Source of the DNA: Ophiura sarsii
Lineage: Eukaryota > Echinodermata > Ophiuroidea > Amphilepidida > Ophiuridae
NCBI GenBank assembly: GCA_035610835.1
Contig: CM069449.1
Span: 59,758,183-59,822,182, forward strand
Length of the DNA stretch: 64,000 bases
Direction: 5' to 3'
Positions 23,440 to 36,115 of this stretch are shown one piece after another (position 1 is the first letter of the stretch; every line of letters starts with the position of its first letter). The notes under the pieces were generated by a model that was not told the DNA's origin, made no database searches, and was given only the letters and a program-made list of their open reading frames with translations. Both the position numbers and the translations under genes were made by a program.

Positions 23440-24110
23440 GGCTGCGGAAGGATATCGTTGCCGGAACCGGTGAGGAAGCGAAAATATCGGTTTAAAATGG
23501 TGAGGGCGCTGTTTAGGTGCCCGTAGCGAAAAATTTCATCTAGATGGGTCAAGAAAAATCAAGTTTAAAATAAAATTCAACACATATCTAATACATTCAT
23601 GCGAAATAAAAACTTCCATCATTGTTACGTGGGGTAAAAATACGGTCTTGAAAAAGGGCCGAGACGCGTGTATTTCAATGGAGGAGTTATTTAGTGGTGT
23701 GCCCCCATAAGCGATTGTGGGACACAACACTAAATCATTCCGCGATGTGTGTATGTTCTGAAAAATAGTACCTAGTGAAAGCATGTTCGTCCTAAGAGAA
23801 GCAAATTGTATTGAATCGTGCACTCTTTTTTATTAAAACTATCGGGGTGATACCAAACCGGAAGTGGTAGTTAGGACTCGTGGATATTGGCTAAAAACCA
23901 TGGTGGCGCTCGTAGCGCAAAAGTTTGTCTAGATTGGTCCAGAGAAATCAAGTTATAAATAAAATGCAACCCTTTCAAAGATGTTCATGTGAATCAACAA
24001 CTTCCCACATTGTCACGTGGGTAAACAGGTAAAAACCCGGTTTTGAAAAATGATTTAATTTATACATGTATTTCAATGGAGGGATTATTTACTAGTGTGC
24101 CCCATATAAT
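23440..24110 (+). repeat. diverged tandem duplication of about 400 bp
   Basis: Two units, about 23460-23705 and 23868-24106, share in order: GGAACCGG/GGAAGTGG, GGTGG/AGGGCGCT, GTAGCG, GTCTAGAT-GG, AATCAAGTT, CTTCC-CATTGT-ACGTGGG, and TTCAATGGAGG-TTATTTA. A third partial match, covering CACTAAATC and AAATAGTACCTA, lies at about 21105-21230 and again at 23725-23840. A dispersed repeat family, not coding. Confidence 0.6.
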
Positions 24111-26819
24111 GTCTACAGTTTCAATCGTGTGGTGAGTAATGACGATGCCGGCGACTTCATTTCTGTCGCTTTCGAACCGAATTTGCCACCATTTGACACA
24201 TCATAAATCGTTGATTACTATACCAAGGAGATTGAAGAGTTCTGTAGTTACGGTACGTAAAATAAAATTGGATTTTAAAGTAGAACTACAGTAATGAACT
24301 CCGGGTGCGCTGGGAAGTGACATTTTGAAGGAATTCTTTTGAAGCGGGTGACGGGCTGTCGCCATCCATTCCATACACGGACTTCTGTCAAAACCTAGTA
24401 CAACAAATCATACTTAGTGATATTTGTCATCAGTTGGTATTATTCATCATAGGGTATTTTGCATGTTTCACTATCTGTCCCCATCCTAAGTATGACTCCT
24501 TCTAAATATGATTTTTGTGGTAATTTCTGTATCGCTTACCAGAGCTCAAAAACACACTTCTTTGTGCTTGTTCTTATCTACTCTTTCTCATCTATCTTGC
24601 CATTCCTTTAACATTTTGTACAAATTGCACTATTCCCTTGAAATTTAAGGTGACATTCTAAGCCCATTCACTTAACGGCACTAACGATGTTTATCGAAAT
24701 CGGCGCCATGTTTTATTAATAAATAGTCTCGTTTAATATTTTCGTTAGTTCGCAAGTGGTGTGCGTAGCGTATAGACGTTTGTTATTTTGAGATTTGGGA
24801 TGAGACTAAATCTGGACCGCAATAATCGCGAAATGTCTAAAAAAAAATTCTGCCATTGCGTTTACACGGCGGAGAATTTATGATTAAATATGGAATAATT
24901 TAGCATTTTCATATTTTAAAAAGTGGCTAGAAAGAAAGATGAGGACTTTATGATTTATGAAGGTGCGTAGCTAGTATGAAAATCAATGGGAATGCAGTTT
25001 TGCTGTAATTCACCCCCCAATCATTCGAGTACCACACCATTCACTTTATACAGCAAATCAAATTGACAGTTTCTCGCTATACAATTTCCCCATACGTTGG
25101 TAGGGGAAAAAAGAAAGAAGAAAAAAAACCACCAACGTATGGGTTTCCTGTACTAGTCAAAACCCGAGTTCAACATCAAGACCAAATGTAAATGCAATCA
25201 GGGATTCTTTTAATTTTTGGATAGAAAAGTCCTATACCGACGTACGTAGCGAAAACGGTCCCTTTTGCATATTTACATAATTAAATTAAATTTTGAATTT
25301 GTATTGGAATTAACACGTATAAATCGCGAATGTTAATCAAGATTATCATTTTTAAAAATTCTTCATAATTAGAAGAATTTGTTTCCAATTCAAAACCAAC
25401 TCCATTGTAAATGCTATTTTAAAGATTATTATCATAGTTAGCCGGGCGATGACTGTTAAAAATATTTCAAAATGGTGCAGTGCACTCCTGTAACAGGAGT
25501 CCTGTTGCCATATTATCATGACTATTGGGTCGTCCGAGAGATGCTTGGCCAGCGTCGCATCGTCTGCTACAATCAGGCCTTATTGGTATAGCGCCACTAA
25601 GACTATACTGGCCAAATTTCAATTAAAAGTGGCTTCTGATCGGCAATCTGAGTGGCACATCCTGATGCAATTTTAAGCAAGACTGGTCAAAATTACTAAT
25701 AGACTAATACACTAAATGGCTATCTTGCCATATGGCAAGTGTTGTTTGTCAGCTGCCGGGGGTCGTTTCACAGATCAAACCATGTATGGAGTAGGCCTAT
25801 ACACCGATACGGTCTATTCCGTTGAATGCTTACCGTCCCCTACGGAATAAACAGTGGACAACTATATACTACGCATTGTAATTGGTTTCAGCATGCGCAC
25901 ATGAATAGGATATGTATGTAGTTAAGATATGGTATTACAAAATTAAGCAAACCCTCTGTTGCCATGGTAACAATCAAGCCTATCTTGTTTCATGGCTCAT
26001 TTTAAGGAATAATCCTCCTAAATTATACTGATTTCAGGAAAGGAAAATAGTAAAAGTTTGGCAGAACCATACACCAAGGTGGTAGATTGTTTGCCCAAAC
26101 TGACTTCATGATTGAGTAGCCCTATCGTTGGTCTAACAACTACCTGACATAAATAAGTCAATTGCCAGATTGATAGGCCTACCCTGTTGCCATCAAATAT
26201 CACATTTTGCGTAAGTTGAAAAAGTCACTTATTACTCAACCGACTTGAAGTTGCTACAGTTCACCTCGAGGTGATTTTTTTCTTAGTTCTTTGTGTTTAT
26301 AACAAAGACGGCTAATACCCTTTCAGTTTATTCAAGAACAAAAATGAGTAAACCCGGAGCTTTAGGTATGTTAACTTAAAGTTAATAATGCGATCTCACT
26401 AAATACATGTAGCTTTGAGCAATTTTGACATTCAATTTAGAATTATATTACATTTATCTGCCATTCCGAAGATAAATTTCTTCAAAAGGCTGTAGCCTTT
26501 CTTTAAACCATTATATTAAACAATTTATTCAAATCAACACTAAATAAACTTGTATTTTCCTATACTAATACATTGTGTATCCACCACCTGTGCCTCCACC
26601 ACCTAAATCGCCACCCCTGCTTCTTCAGATTCAAGCGACTGTTACTCTGTTATATTTAAATTCATATTTCAATGAGTCTTCTCATTTGTTAACTCATCTC
26701 TCAGCTTCAAAATGATGCATCAACCACTTCAATAGGCCATGGGGTTGTGAAGTTATAAGATTTTATCAACGAATCGAATCGGAAAAATATAACACCGCCA
26801 CCCTTTTTGCATACCCACC
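24111..26819. other. intergenic DNA, no gene recognised
   Basis: Mostly AT-rich, with no supported exon, RNA gene or TIR pair. One perfect 13-bp-arm hairpin lies at 25089-25143 (CCCATACGTTGGT against ACCAACGTATGGG). Upstream exons of the gene at 27.9 kb could be hidden here, but I cannot place one. Confidence 0.4.
25089..25143. repeat. 13-bp perfect hairpin
   Basis: CCCATACGTTGGT and ACCAACGTATGGG face each other across 29 bases, which are largely A/G. It is probably the residue of a small MITE. Confidence 0.8.
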
Positions 26820-26822
26820 TTA

Positions 26823-27196
26823 GGCCTCTCACAATCGATGTTGAGTTTCCTGTTGCAGGTTTTAAAAAAGGGACGAGGTGACTTTTAATTATTAATTATT
26901 AATTATCATATTTTAATTATTGTGATATAGAACTGTAATAGACGCTTCAGTATTTGGATGAATCGACTGGCTCTAAAGGTCAATATTGTATGTTGACCAT
27001 CATAAATGTATTGTAAGTGGTTTTCGAATGAATTCGTGATTTGTAGTAACAAAATGGGTAAAAAAGGTGAATTTCGATGAAGAAATATCGTTTTTTTGTG
27101 GCAGAAAGTGTAAATAATTAATAATTAAAGTAAGTGACGAGGCCCGTTTTTGGACGCGGGCGGCAACAGGAAACTCAACATCGATTGTGAGAGGCC
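26823..27196. mobile_element. 374-bp MITE with TTA target duplication
   Basis: The ends are GGCCTCTCACAATCGATGTT and its reverse complement, continuing through GAGTTTCCTGTTGC. Both are flanked by TTA (26820-26822, 27197-27199). A 3-bp T-A-rich duplication is typical of PIF/Harbinger-type elements. The interior is very AT-rich with ATTATTAATT repeats. Confidence 0.85.
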
Positions 27197-27907
27197 TTAT
27201 CACCTTTTTGTTGTTGTATAAAGAGCAAATGTCAACAATAGCCCAATATACATTAACAATTTAACACGAACTGAGTGATTAGAAATCTAACTGGTAACTC
27301 TCTAAAAAGAGCTCTGAAAGGCCAATCAATTGGTTCACTGCAACTCAGAAAATATGCATAATACAAGAAACACAAATGGGCATGGGTTGAAAATGCCAAT
27401 AAAGTGACATTAAAATATTAAGATAAAAGCCCAAACATAGATAACAACATCAAAATACATAAATAAAAGAAGAAAACAAATATCTGGAGGTCTGATGGGC
27501 ATCAAAAGAACCTACACTACACAACAAACTTAGGAACTAAATCTTGCCGCTGTTAGGGGTTGATAGCCCTACACCCAGTGTGCATCTGAGTAGTGCGGTA
27601 TGATCATTAAATTTTTCTCAATTAATGTAAAATCTGTCGAAAATTTGTTTCCACAAATTTAAAACAAAAATCCTGATATTTGCAGATTTTTGTGACATTC
27701 TAGGTAATTTTTCTTTTTTCTCCGTCAATCCTCTGATATGGTCATCAGTGTCGATATCCAAAAATGAGCTTTGAAGGACTGAAAAAAGTTTTTTTTATGG
27801 TAGACCATAGTCTTTATAATGGGTCAGTCCGTGTCAATTACCACAAGTGACCCCAAATATCATGGATGAATGATTTACTATTAATATGCCTCTGTTTATT
27901 TTGACAG

Positions 27908-28238
27908 TCTTCGTGTAGCGGGTTTAGAAAATATCCGGTGCAATTCAAGTTGTTGTATACTGATCAGCGATCGAGACAACCCATCTTAGTCCAGCGCATC
28001 TCGGAGACGGAGGAACTGCACAATTTTTTTACCGTTGATTCTAGCCAAAGAATACTATCAATCAAACAGGAATTTATTTCGAGAGGGGTCTCATTGCCAG
28101 TTCTACACGATGTTTTCATAAGTGATATATGGCAAATGCTGGAAGCACTTGTCACCGAGATGTTTGAACATGTTACCTGGGATGGACACAATGGATGGGT
28201 CGAATCACAAGAAAAAGACTGGAGACGTCCGTCCAAAA
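27908..28238 (+). CDS. gene 2, internal exon (uncharacterised protein)
   Basis: First exon I can support for this gene. It follows the acceptor TTTATTTTGACAG and is open from its first base, with donor AAAA|GTAGGT at 28239. It encodes about 110 residues and ends one base into a codon, which the next exon completes. The 5' exons and start codon are not identified. The segment is mostly helical in character: FKLLYTDQRSRQPILVQRI, then SDIWQMLEALVTEMFEHVTW, then basic/Trp-rich ESQEKDWRRPSK. No known domain is recognised. A MITE begins 34 bp beyond the donor. The GTG at 27938 is not a start. Confidence 0.65.
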
Positions 28239-28272
28239 GTAGGTATTGCTAGGACACACTGTGGCGTAACTA

Positions 28273-28491
28273 TAGTTCAGTCAGTTCCAAATTGGCGAAA
28301 CTACTTACAGCAGAGAATGAATTCAGAAGAGCATGAAGGCAAAAAACGCTCCCATGGCGCAACATTGAGCAGTAGTATGAACCATGCGTGACACTTGCTT
28401 AAGCCAAAATAGCACACGTACGCTTGGATTACTTTGCCGCACGGAAAGATAAAACTGTATATTTCTCGCCAATTTGGAACTGATTAAACTA
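28273..28491. mobile_element. 219-bp MITE in intron (TAGTTYAATCAGTTCC family, copy 1)
   Basis: The ends are TAGTTCAGTCAGTTCCAAAT and, on the opposite strand, TAGTTTAATCAGTTCCAAAT. They are flanked by TA. It is homologous to 55954-56177. It sits in the intron immediately after the 27908-28238 exon. Confidence 0.8.
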
Positions 28492-29515
28492 TAGGAAAGA
28501 AGCCATGAGGTGAGGGGTGAGGGATTAATTAAATTGTACAGTCCAACTTCCGTTTTCCGACCCCCGATTATTCGGATAACTCTGTTATCCGGACGATCCG
28601 GACGTCATAATCTGCATGTGTCTGAATTTATTTTTCTGTAATATTTTATTCTCAAAAAGAATAACAACAAGTGTTACATCATTTGATGTCATTCCAATCA
28701 CAATGTTATCGTTTCTCAAGGTTTCGTAATCGTATGGTATACACTCCGACCAATTGCAACACGATCTCAGTTTTCACTGCATGTTTCTCGCTTTTGGGAG
28801 TATTTCTCAATTTCTCAGAAATTACCTGCAATTTCAAGGAATCACACGTTTTTCATATGAAATATAACAATTTATAATTTTGTCATCTTAAACATTGAAA
28901 TACCATAAAATGGGGGATACTTTGACCCAATTTTTTTACATTTTGTTTTATTATTGATTACATGAGAGATACTTTTGTTGGTAAACAAGACGAGTTGATA
29001 ACTTGCCTCTCACATGACTATAACGAACTGTAAAATTAGAGGTTAATGTTCCAGATAAACATATTACATCATTTATTTTTTGGTAAGATTGTTTATTTTG
29101 ACTTTTAATAAGCAAACATTAAATTAGGCTGTACATTTTGAAAATTGATTGTTTTGTAAAAATACCTAAAATATATTTAAAACAGTAAAATATATTTAAA
29201 ACAGTATCAAAAAAATAATAATAACATTCTTGAAAAATGCAAAAAGTGGGTCGGTCGGGCCTATAAAACAGGGTTTTTCTTTTTTCCTCGCCTTAGGGTC
29301 ACCTCGCCTTAGGGTCAATGTCAGGAACAAGAAAAAATTCAGATGGTTGGTCTTTGACCAGAGCATTTATTGCTATAAATCTAATATACCTTGATTTCTT
29401 TTTTAGTTGTCCTAAATTTCCTGTTGTTGTGTTTTTTGGGTTGAAGCACCGTATGTTACTGAAAAGGCCTACGTAATACAAATCAGTGATAATGCTTTTG
29501 TTTTTTGTTTTTCAG

Positions 29516-29871
29516 TTACTTGTTTGCAGAAAAAATACAACCTGCTTAATCCGGATTCGATTCAATTTTCTGAATATCTTCGACAAGTATTTCTAATGGA
29601 ACCGTCACTACCCAACGGTCTTGGTAGGATGGCATTGTATTACATGGGTTGCATGTTGAAGGATATTTTCCGGCAATCCAACACAGCTAATGACAAAGCT
29701 AATGACTTGTTTGTTCAGAACATAGGTGGCAGCGCACCAGCATTTCCCGGCGCTTGCTCACTTGGGTACATTTACGATAATCAGCTAGATGATACCGATG
29801 ATATTAGTGTCAAAATGATACGTATCAAGCAAGAAAGTCTGAAATCAAAACGGCTTGTGCCTGACTTTCAG
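29516..29871 (+). CDS. gene 2, second supported exon
   Basis: Acceptor TTTTTGTTTTTCAG and donor CAG|GTGAGT both fit the consensus. The exon supplies the last two bases of the codon split at 28238, then 118 complete codons, and ends between codons. It encodes KKYNLLNPDSIQF, a helical stretch YLRQVFLMEPSLP, a glycine-bearing GNIGGSAPAFPG-like segment (LFVQNIGGSAPAFP), and then SLKSKRLVPDFQ at the very end. The Asp of that PDF is the first of three acidic/basic residues that together look like a PD-(D/E)XK active site. The other two lie in the next exon. No hydrophobic signal or membrane segment is visible. Confidence 0.75.
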
Positions 29872-30319
29872 GTGAGTATCTTCCACAGAAAACATTAAAA
29901 AACAAGGTCTGATGAATTTCAGGACAACCACCTACCGGTAGCCAAAAGACATAAGATGCATCAAATCCAATCAAAATTGGAGCATGCCTTAAATATTCTC
30001 CCTGTATGGGTCAATGACCCCTAGTGACCCTATATGACATGTACATTTTAATTGTAAAATCAGTGTATGTGCATAGACCAGGACTATTTTGACCAATTCT
30101 GACGGTTATCGGTCCTTTCCTCTGAGATAATAGAGAATGTTCACATTTTGGCCCCTAGTTACCCCTTCTTGACCTTTGACATGGTATTGATGATTAACCT
30201 TTTTCTTGTCTTATCAAAAGAACCGGCACAAGCACTTAATTATCAAGTTAAACTTGTTTTAGAGAATTATAGGGTGTATCCTTCCTTGGTGTATGGAGAG
30301 ATGGGTTGGGGGTACTTTA

Positions 30320-30501
30320 GGGCTCTTGCCCAAACATAACTTAGTAGAAGAATACTCTAGGAAATAGCGGTGAAAGGTACCCATTCAGTGAGGTGTAAAT
30401 CACCGATCCTTTGTCACTCCTTTTAACAATATAGAAAAAAGGATCACGCTTTCCCCGCTCTTTCCTCAAGCTTTCCTCTACTTGTGTTTGGGCAAGAGCC
30501 C
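30320..30501. mobile_element. 182-bp MITE in intron, TTA target duplication
   Basis: The ends are GGGCTCTTGCCCAAACA and TGTTTGGGCAAGAGCCC, flanked on both sides by TTA (30317-30319, 30502-30504). It lies in the intron between the exons at 29.5 and 30.75 kb. Confidence 0.85.
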
Positions 30502-30750
30502 TTATATGAGGTCATGGGGATGTGCTGCCAAATAGGGGTCCCATTTTGCACCAATGGTAAATGAATGACCCCTTTTTATCCATATGTGGTAAATTTCCCA
30601 AAAGATCTTGAGTGAACCCCCCTCCCCCGGATCGCTTTTATTGCTCTATAAAACAAAGTTAACCCCAACTTTAATGACTGAATAATGAAAACATTGTAAA
30701 AATATATGTTCATGAAATAACTGACAACACTTTTTTTATTTTATTTTCAG

Positions 30751-31101
30751 ATATCAAATCATAACCTTAGCCAACATTTGTTAACTGGGGAGGTGAAGTC
30801 ATCAGTAGAAGTCAAGAGTAATCCCAACTACAATCAACCGACCTGGGAGCAATCATTGATCGGTCTGCTCGATTCCGACGAATCCTATGGCATCACGTTG
30901 ACACCAACGACAGTAGAGTTCCTTCAACTACGGCTTGATGGAGAACTGGGCAAAGTGAGACACCTTTCAACAACAACAAAAGTATACCCATTTTTAGGTC
31001 CCCAGCGTAATTTCCAGACAGTAAATATCATAGAATGTATGAAAAACATTTATCGTGTGATATACGTTCAGCTTCCAGACACATATGATGATGATGAGTG
31101 A
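30751..31101 (+). CDS. gene 2, terminal exon with nuclease-like E-x-K motif
   Basis: Follows the acceptor TTTATTTTATTTTCAG in phase 0 and runs 116 codons to TGA at 31099-31101. It opens ISNHNLSQHLLTGEVKSS. With PDF at the end of the previous exon this gives D-(x15)-E-x-K (D227, E243, K245 in the 345-residue partial product). That is the spacing and order of PD-(D/E)XK nucleases. After it, WEQSLIGLLDSDESYGITLTPT is a helix followed by a strand, which is how many such folds continue (helix carrying Gln, then YG-strand). The tail is acidic (DTYDDDE). A possible polyadenylation signal AATAAA lies at 31575-31580. Alternative: an unrelated fold with a chance match. Function and partners are unknown. 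Confidence 0.75.
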   Translation: MSNHNLSQHLLTGEVKSSVEVKSNPNYNQPTWEQSLIGLLDSDESYGITLTPTTVEFLQLRLDGELGKVRHLSTTTKVYPFLGPQRNFQTVNIIECMKNIYRVIYVQLPDTYDDDE

Positions 31102-32490
31102 TCCAACATTCTTACATAGTTGTAATATGGGTATCAAAAAGACTTAATATGTTTCAACATCCTGTTTACCAGACACCCATGCAGCAATTATCCATGCATA
31201 CAATAATAGCATCATAACATCAAAGTATGTCGATGAAGGCGTTAGCTCTGTGGAGCCAAGTTATAAACTCAGATTCTCTGATGAAGAGAAACAATGGAAG
31301 TGTTAGACAAACAAACGTTTCAATCTGCTGAAAACAAAAGTAAACTAAAAAATTAGAGGTCATATTAATTCAAACCAAACATACCAGAAACACCACTCAT
31401 CTAGGACGGCTGCGGACACCCGCTATGGTTTCCCCACCCTAACCCTGCCAAATCCAACAGAATCCAATGACCCAGCCTGTTTTTATAACCGATGTGGAAG
31501 CGATAGAGACCACATTATGTCAATTATTCATGTTGAATGGGTAAGGATGTGTTATTTACTATCCACAGTGATCAAATAAAATGATTCAGTTCTTTTCATA
31601 TTATTTTGTGTTCAACATTAAACATGCCAATATAATCGATCTCTCATACCATTTAAAAGTGGTAATTTTCACGCGATTAAAATGTTTGCGCTTTGCAGCT
31701 TCATCATATTTGTAGCTTTATCATAATAAATCTTACGCAAAAGAAAAATATTTGTGTGTTATTATTTTCACAGTAGCTGTTTCGAGCGCCAAAAGCGTGA
31801 ACATTTTCACTTTTACAGTACTTTTTTTCCCTTCCCAATAGAGTTCAAATGCAAAAAAACATGTTTTCCGTCTTTCTCCGGTTTGCTTTAACTAAGTGTT
31901 TTATGACTTTAGCGCAACCTAAGATAGTCAAAATTGGCACTAAGACAAGGAAAAAACACCCTGTTTTACGGTCCCGACCGACCGAGTTTTTGCGTTTTTC
32001 AAGATTTTCTTTTTTTTAGAAACTAAGTTTTTCTTAATTCATGTAAAGTCAGCCGTTTTTATTGCTAAAAATATGTTGCAAACTTTTTTTTAAAGCCCCT
32101 TTTAAACAATGCCTGATATTTGCCGATTTTTGTGACATTTTTATGACAGGTATGTCTGCCTGTAAAACAAAATAACTGACTCAAATTTAAGCAAAGTTTG
32201 TTATTGGTAATCTACATTTTATGAACCTTTATTGTAATAAAAAACAGAGTCATTCTATGTTTGGCTTGGCTGTTATTATCAAATACTGACGTCATCATAA
32301 ATGTCCCATCTTACCTACACGTGAGTGAAGGTAACATGGGCCATTGTTTTGAGGACATTCAAAGTTATTTGACATATTTATTTAAAGAGTAACTGTTAAA
32401 AAACCATAAATAATGGTCCAGTAATCCATTTAATAGATAATAATGCATGAAGTACATTGGTACAAAAAGATAAATTGCTACAACAACAAA
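31102..32490. other. probable 3' UTR of gene 2, then AT-rich DNA with dispersed repeat
   Basis: No further coding sequence. 31102 to about 31590 is likely 3' UTR. 31925-32160 contains a dispersed repeat (GGTCCCGACCGACCG and CTGATATTTGCCGATTTTTG words). The second half is also found at 27600-27720 in the same orientation. A piece of the first half is found at 29230-29290 inverted. Confidence 0.5.
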
Positions 32491-32493
32491 AAA

Positions 32494-33477
32494 GGTAGGG
32501 TAGGTGTGGGTAATATGGGACCTTTAAGACATTTGCATACCGTCATGCTGGCTGTCCCATATTACCTTCTCCCATTGTGAACCCACTCAACCCATTCAAT
32601 GCATTATAACACCAATGTACACTGTACTAGCGAAGCACACACACAATACATGTTGGACCACACCTGAAACATGCTTAATAATGCAAGAATTCAGGTCACG
32701 CCCCTTTCTTTTTCTTTACCATCATATATTCTGAAAACACTATTTTTTTTTATATTAGACCAAGAATATGGGTGCATTTTTCCTTACCTTGACAGGTTGT
32801 GGTAATTTTTCCGGTAACTTTGATAATAGTCATGAAATTCACTAAGGGTTTGATCTACCTATAGAGGGCGCTATTTAAAGTGCTAGTAATGCCAGACGGC
32901 TGTAGATGAGATTTCAGTGATGCGGTCCCGTATTACCTTACGGTCCCGTATTACCCACACCCAGTAGCGTAGCCAGGGGGTGCAAGGGGGTGCAGAGTGC
33001 CCCCCCCCCCCCCTGAAAAATAATTTGACCGGGAAATCGGGAAGGCAGTGGAAAATTGGGAAGGTAAAGGAAGGGAAAGAAAGGAAGGAAAGAAAAGGAA
33101 AAAGGGAAGGAAAAGGAAAAGGGAAGGAAAAGGGAAGGAAAAGGCAGTAGCGTGTGGCTAAAAAGGGGAAATTTGGCGGGTCAATTTTTCTTTTGCAGCA
33201 GTCGGCTAAATAAAGAAAAATGTGTTAGAGAAAACTGATGAAAACCCGGTGGAATGGCGCGACTTTTTGACTGTCTGATTTTTTTTGGACAGTGCGAATT
33301 TGTTTGACCTCAACCCCCCCCCCCCCCCACTTACGTGAAATTCACGAGTTGACTGCCCCAAAAAAAATTGGGGCTACCTTTTACGCCACCGGGTCGAACT
33401 GGTGCTCACCGGGAAAAAATACCTTTGCCCCCCCTGACAAGTGACCCTGGCTACGCTACTGCCCACACCTACCCTAT
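32494..33477. mobile_element. TIR element interrupted by a hAT-like insertion
   Basis: The left end reads GGTAGGGTAGGTGTGGGTAA. The right end is its complement, split by the hAT-like element at 32962-33461. Removing the insertion and one copy of CCCACACC gives a continuous TIR. Words such as TAATATGGGAC and GGTCCCGTATTACC recur inside. No coding capacity. Confidence 0.7.
32962..33461. mobile_element. hAT-like non-autonomous element, copy 1
   Basis: The ends are CAGTAGCGTAGCC and GGCTACGCTACTG. A perfect 8-bp duplication CCCACACC (32954-32961, 33462-33469) flanks it. CA...TG-type ends with 8-bp duplications are the hallmark of hAT elements. The interior has a C run, GGAAAAGG-type purine repeats, and ACTTACGTGAAATTCACGAG, a hairpin shared with the copies at 34.9, 35.8 and 58.4 kb. 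Confidence 0.85.
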
Positions 33478-33659
33478 AACAAAGAAGTACTGACATCTGA
33501 TATCCACTACTACCTGTGAATACACTTTTGTCACAAAATTGTGTACCTCTAGTCTACTCTAAACAAACCTCAATACAACGTCAGTTGCCAACACATTTCA
33601 ATCAAACCTTATAGCATTTCAAACATACATCACCTCCACTCTCATGTTTACTACTCCAA

Positions 33660-34037
33660 TAGACGTTATTCATAATTGGTGCATTTACGTCAAAAGAGGG
33701 CCGTGCTATCCAACTGGGCACGCTCGGAGCAATTAGTGCTCCAGAAACGATGTAGCTGAGACGCGAATGGTGTAATTTTTAAATGTGGTGAACTTTGCAC
33801 TTATCATAAACAATGCTTCATACTTTTAACTTTATTACACTCATTTGTGAAATAAACTTGAAAGTATAAACTATCTATTCCACTAGTTTGAAATGAAATG
33901 TTTGCTGGTAACAGACCCTATCTAGGAAAACGTAAAAAATCACAGTTCATTACATTGCAGTAAAAGTAAGAGATTGTATGTTTATCGAGTATGTCTCCCT
34001 CTTTAGACATTAAATCGCCAATTATGAATAATGTCTA
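33660..34037. mobile_element. 375-bp MITE with ATAGACRTTATTCATAATTGG ends
   Basis: The left end reads AGACGTTATTCATAATTGG. The right end, on the opposite strand, reads AGACATTATTCATAATTGG. Both are flanked by TA. No coding sequence. Confidence 0.75.
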
Positions 34038-34946
34038 TATGCAATTTTCAGCTATATACCAATCAGTATAATTTTCTGATTACTCATAACACCTTTCACT
34101 TACTCTAAGCATGGGCTCTAAGTCTTGCATCACATTTTCTTTTAAATTTACCCCTTTCTGGACGCTGTTTGTCTTTTTTAAGACTCTTCTTGTTATCACT
34201 TTATCGGGCGATTTACCGCAACTGTCTGTGCATCCGAGCCTGCGCCTCCAATTTCAACGGCATTTACCTAAAAATCTAATCAGTGAAAGCAATTGGATTT
34301 TCAGATATGTAATAGATGTGCGTTGTTGGCGTAAGATTGCAAAATTTCATAATAGAAGTACGCCTACTAACTAACTTCAGCGATTTTTAATACGCCGCCC
34401 AGTACATGTAAACCATGGAGCACGAATTAGTTGTGTGCTCCCACAAACAGCAACAACAACAACAAGTTGAAACAACGTAAAAATTAGAATGGCCGCTTGT
34501 CACGGTCAAGCCCCACCTTCGTTGGTTCGACCAAAGGATAACTCTTGCAATTACAACGCATTCAGAATACAGTAAGTTCAACGCCTGCTTTTCTGTACAA
34601 GTAGATCGACAGGTTGTTGCGTAGTGGTTTCTGTGACAGAAGTCCATGATCTGGATAAAATCATAAATGATGATACAGTTCAGGCTCAGTCCTAGCAGGT
34701 GGCCAAGTTGTCCCACAGATTAAGTGGGCAAATATGGCCACCAAGTCAAAATGCGTAATAAATTCACTATTTTTCATGTTTGAAATCTAAAATAATTGAT
34801 CTAATGGAGTACAAATCTGCTGGGGTAAGGATTATGTTTGATTTCCTGTTTAGTGTTTGAAAGCAAATTCTGATACTTGAAGAGAAGAAAGAATTTTGTG
34901 ATTTTGGGTTTGAGACGGAGAAGCTTGATTTGATATCTCCCAACAC
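34038..34946. other. intergenic DNA, no gene recognised
   Basis: Two open frames (34111-34374 plus, 34387-34716 minus) lack recognisable motifs. A short CAA repeat lies at 34447-34464. Nothing else is seen. Confidence 0.4.
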
Positions 34947-35226
34947 CAGTGGCGTAGCTCAAGGGGGGGGTGGGGCATTTTCCCCCCTGACGAAAAAACC
35001 CAATTTGGGCCCCCGCCCCCCACCACCCTAAAAAAAAAGGGGGGGTAAGAAAAAAATGAAATTGGTTTGTTTGGACTGTGCGAAAATTTGTGACCCCCCC
35101 CCCCCCCCCCCCCCACACTTACGTGAAATTCACGAGGTAAGTGACTAGAAATTTTTTGGGGGCAACCTTTTACGAAAATTTTAGAAAACTTGCCCCCCCC
35201 TGAAAAAAATCCTAGCTACGCCACTG
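34947..35226. mobile_element. hAT-like non-autonomous element, copy 2
   Basis: The ends are CAGTGGCGTAGC and GCTACGCCACTG. The flanks CCCAACAC and CCCAACAT match at 7 of 8 positions. It is the shortest copy (280 bp). It carries the ACTTACGTGAAATTCACGAG hairpin, the TTTTACGAAAATTTTAG word and long G and C runs. The open frames on its minus strand are artefacts of those runs. Confidence 0.85.
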
Positions 35227-35812
35227 CCCAACATTCCACTAGCCTAAATGAGTACTCATGGCCAATGAAATACAAACAAGGGGGGGTGTCGGAGACATCC
35301 ATTCAGCATCATGCAAGCAAAAGTTTCGTATATTTATTGTAAAAAAGTTTTTGTAGTGATGGGCGGCGCAACAATACCATGTGATTTTTGTACAATGTAA
35401 TAGGGGGTTCAGTGTGAGGTGGGGGTATAGGGAGGGTGTTTGTGATTGGGAAGGGGATTAGTGATGGGGATGGTATTGGTGGTTGTGGTTGGGAGGGGGT
35501 TAGTGATGGAAAGGGTGTTTGTGGTTGGAGAGGGGGGTTAGTGGTAGGGAGGGTTTGTGGTGGATGGCAGGGTTTTGTGGTGGCGGATGGGATGGCCCTG
35601 GGGAGAGGTTTGTGGTGGGGAAGGGGGATGCATGGGGTGGGGAGGGTTGGCCTAGGGGTAGGGTGTTTGTGGTGGGGGAGGGGTTTGTGGTGAGGTTGGG
35701 AAGGAAGGGGCTTTAGGGTGGGGTATTGTGATGGGAAGGGGGGTTGTGGTGGTGTGGATGCATGGGGTGGGGTGAGGAGGGGTTTTGTGAATGGGAGGGT
35801 TTGTCAGTTTGT

Positions 35813-36079
35813 CAGTGGCGTAGCTCAGGGGGGGGGGGGGGGGCAGGAGGGGCAAATGCCCCCCCCTGACGAAAAAAACCCATTTGTTCCCCCGCCCCCC
35901 ACCACCTAAAAAAAAAAATGGGTGAGAAAAAAAGGTAAAAGGGAAAAAATTGAGAAAAAAGATCGAGGTGAGGTTATTAGCCAAATAGAAGGCAAAATTG
36001 TAAATGGAGTACATTTACTGTGGGTTTTTTTTTGGACTGTGCGATTTTTTTTTTGGACTGTGCGAAATGTTTCGACATT

Positions 36080-36115
<36 letters not shown>

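Noticed and set aside
29229..31990. A single large TIR element enclosing the last two exons of gene 2
   Set aside because: The inverted words (GGTCGGTCGGG...AAACAGGG) are pieces of a dispersed repeat. The first supported exon lies outside, and no target duplication is visible.
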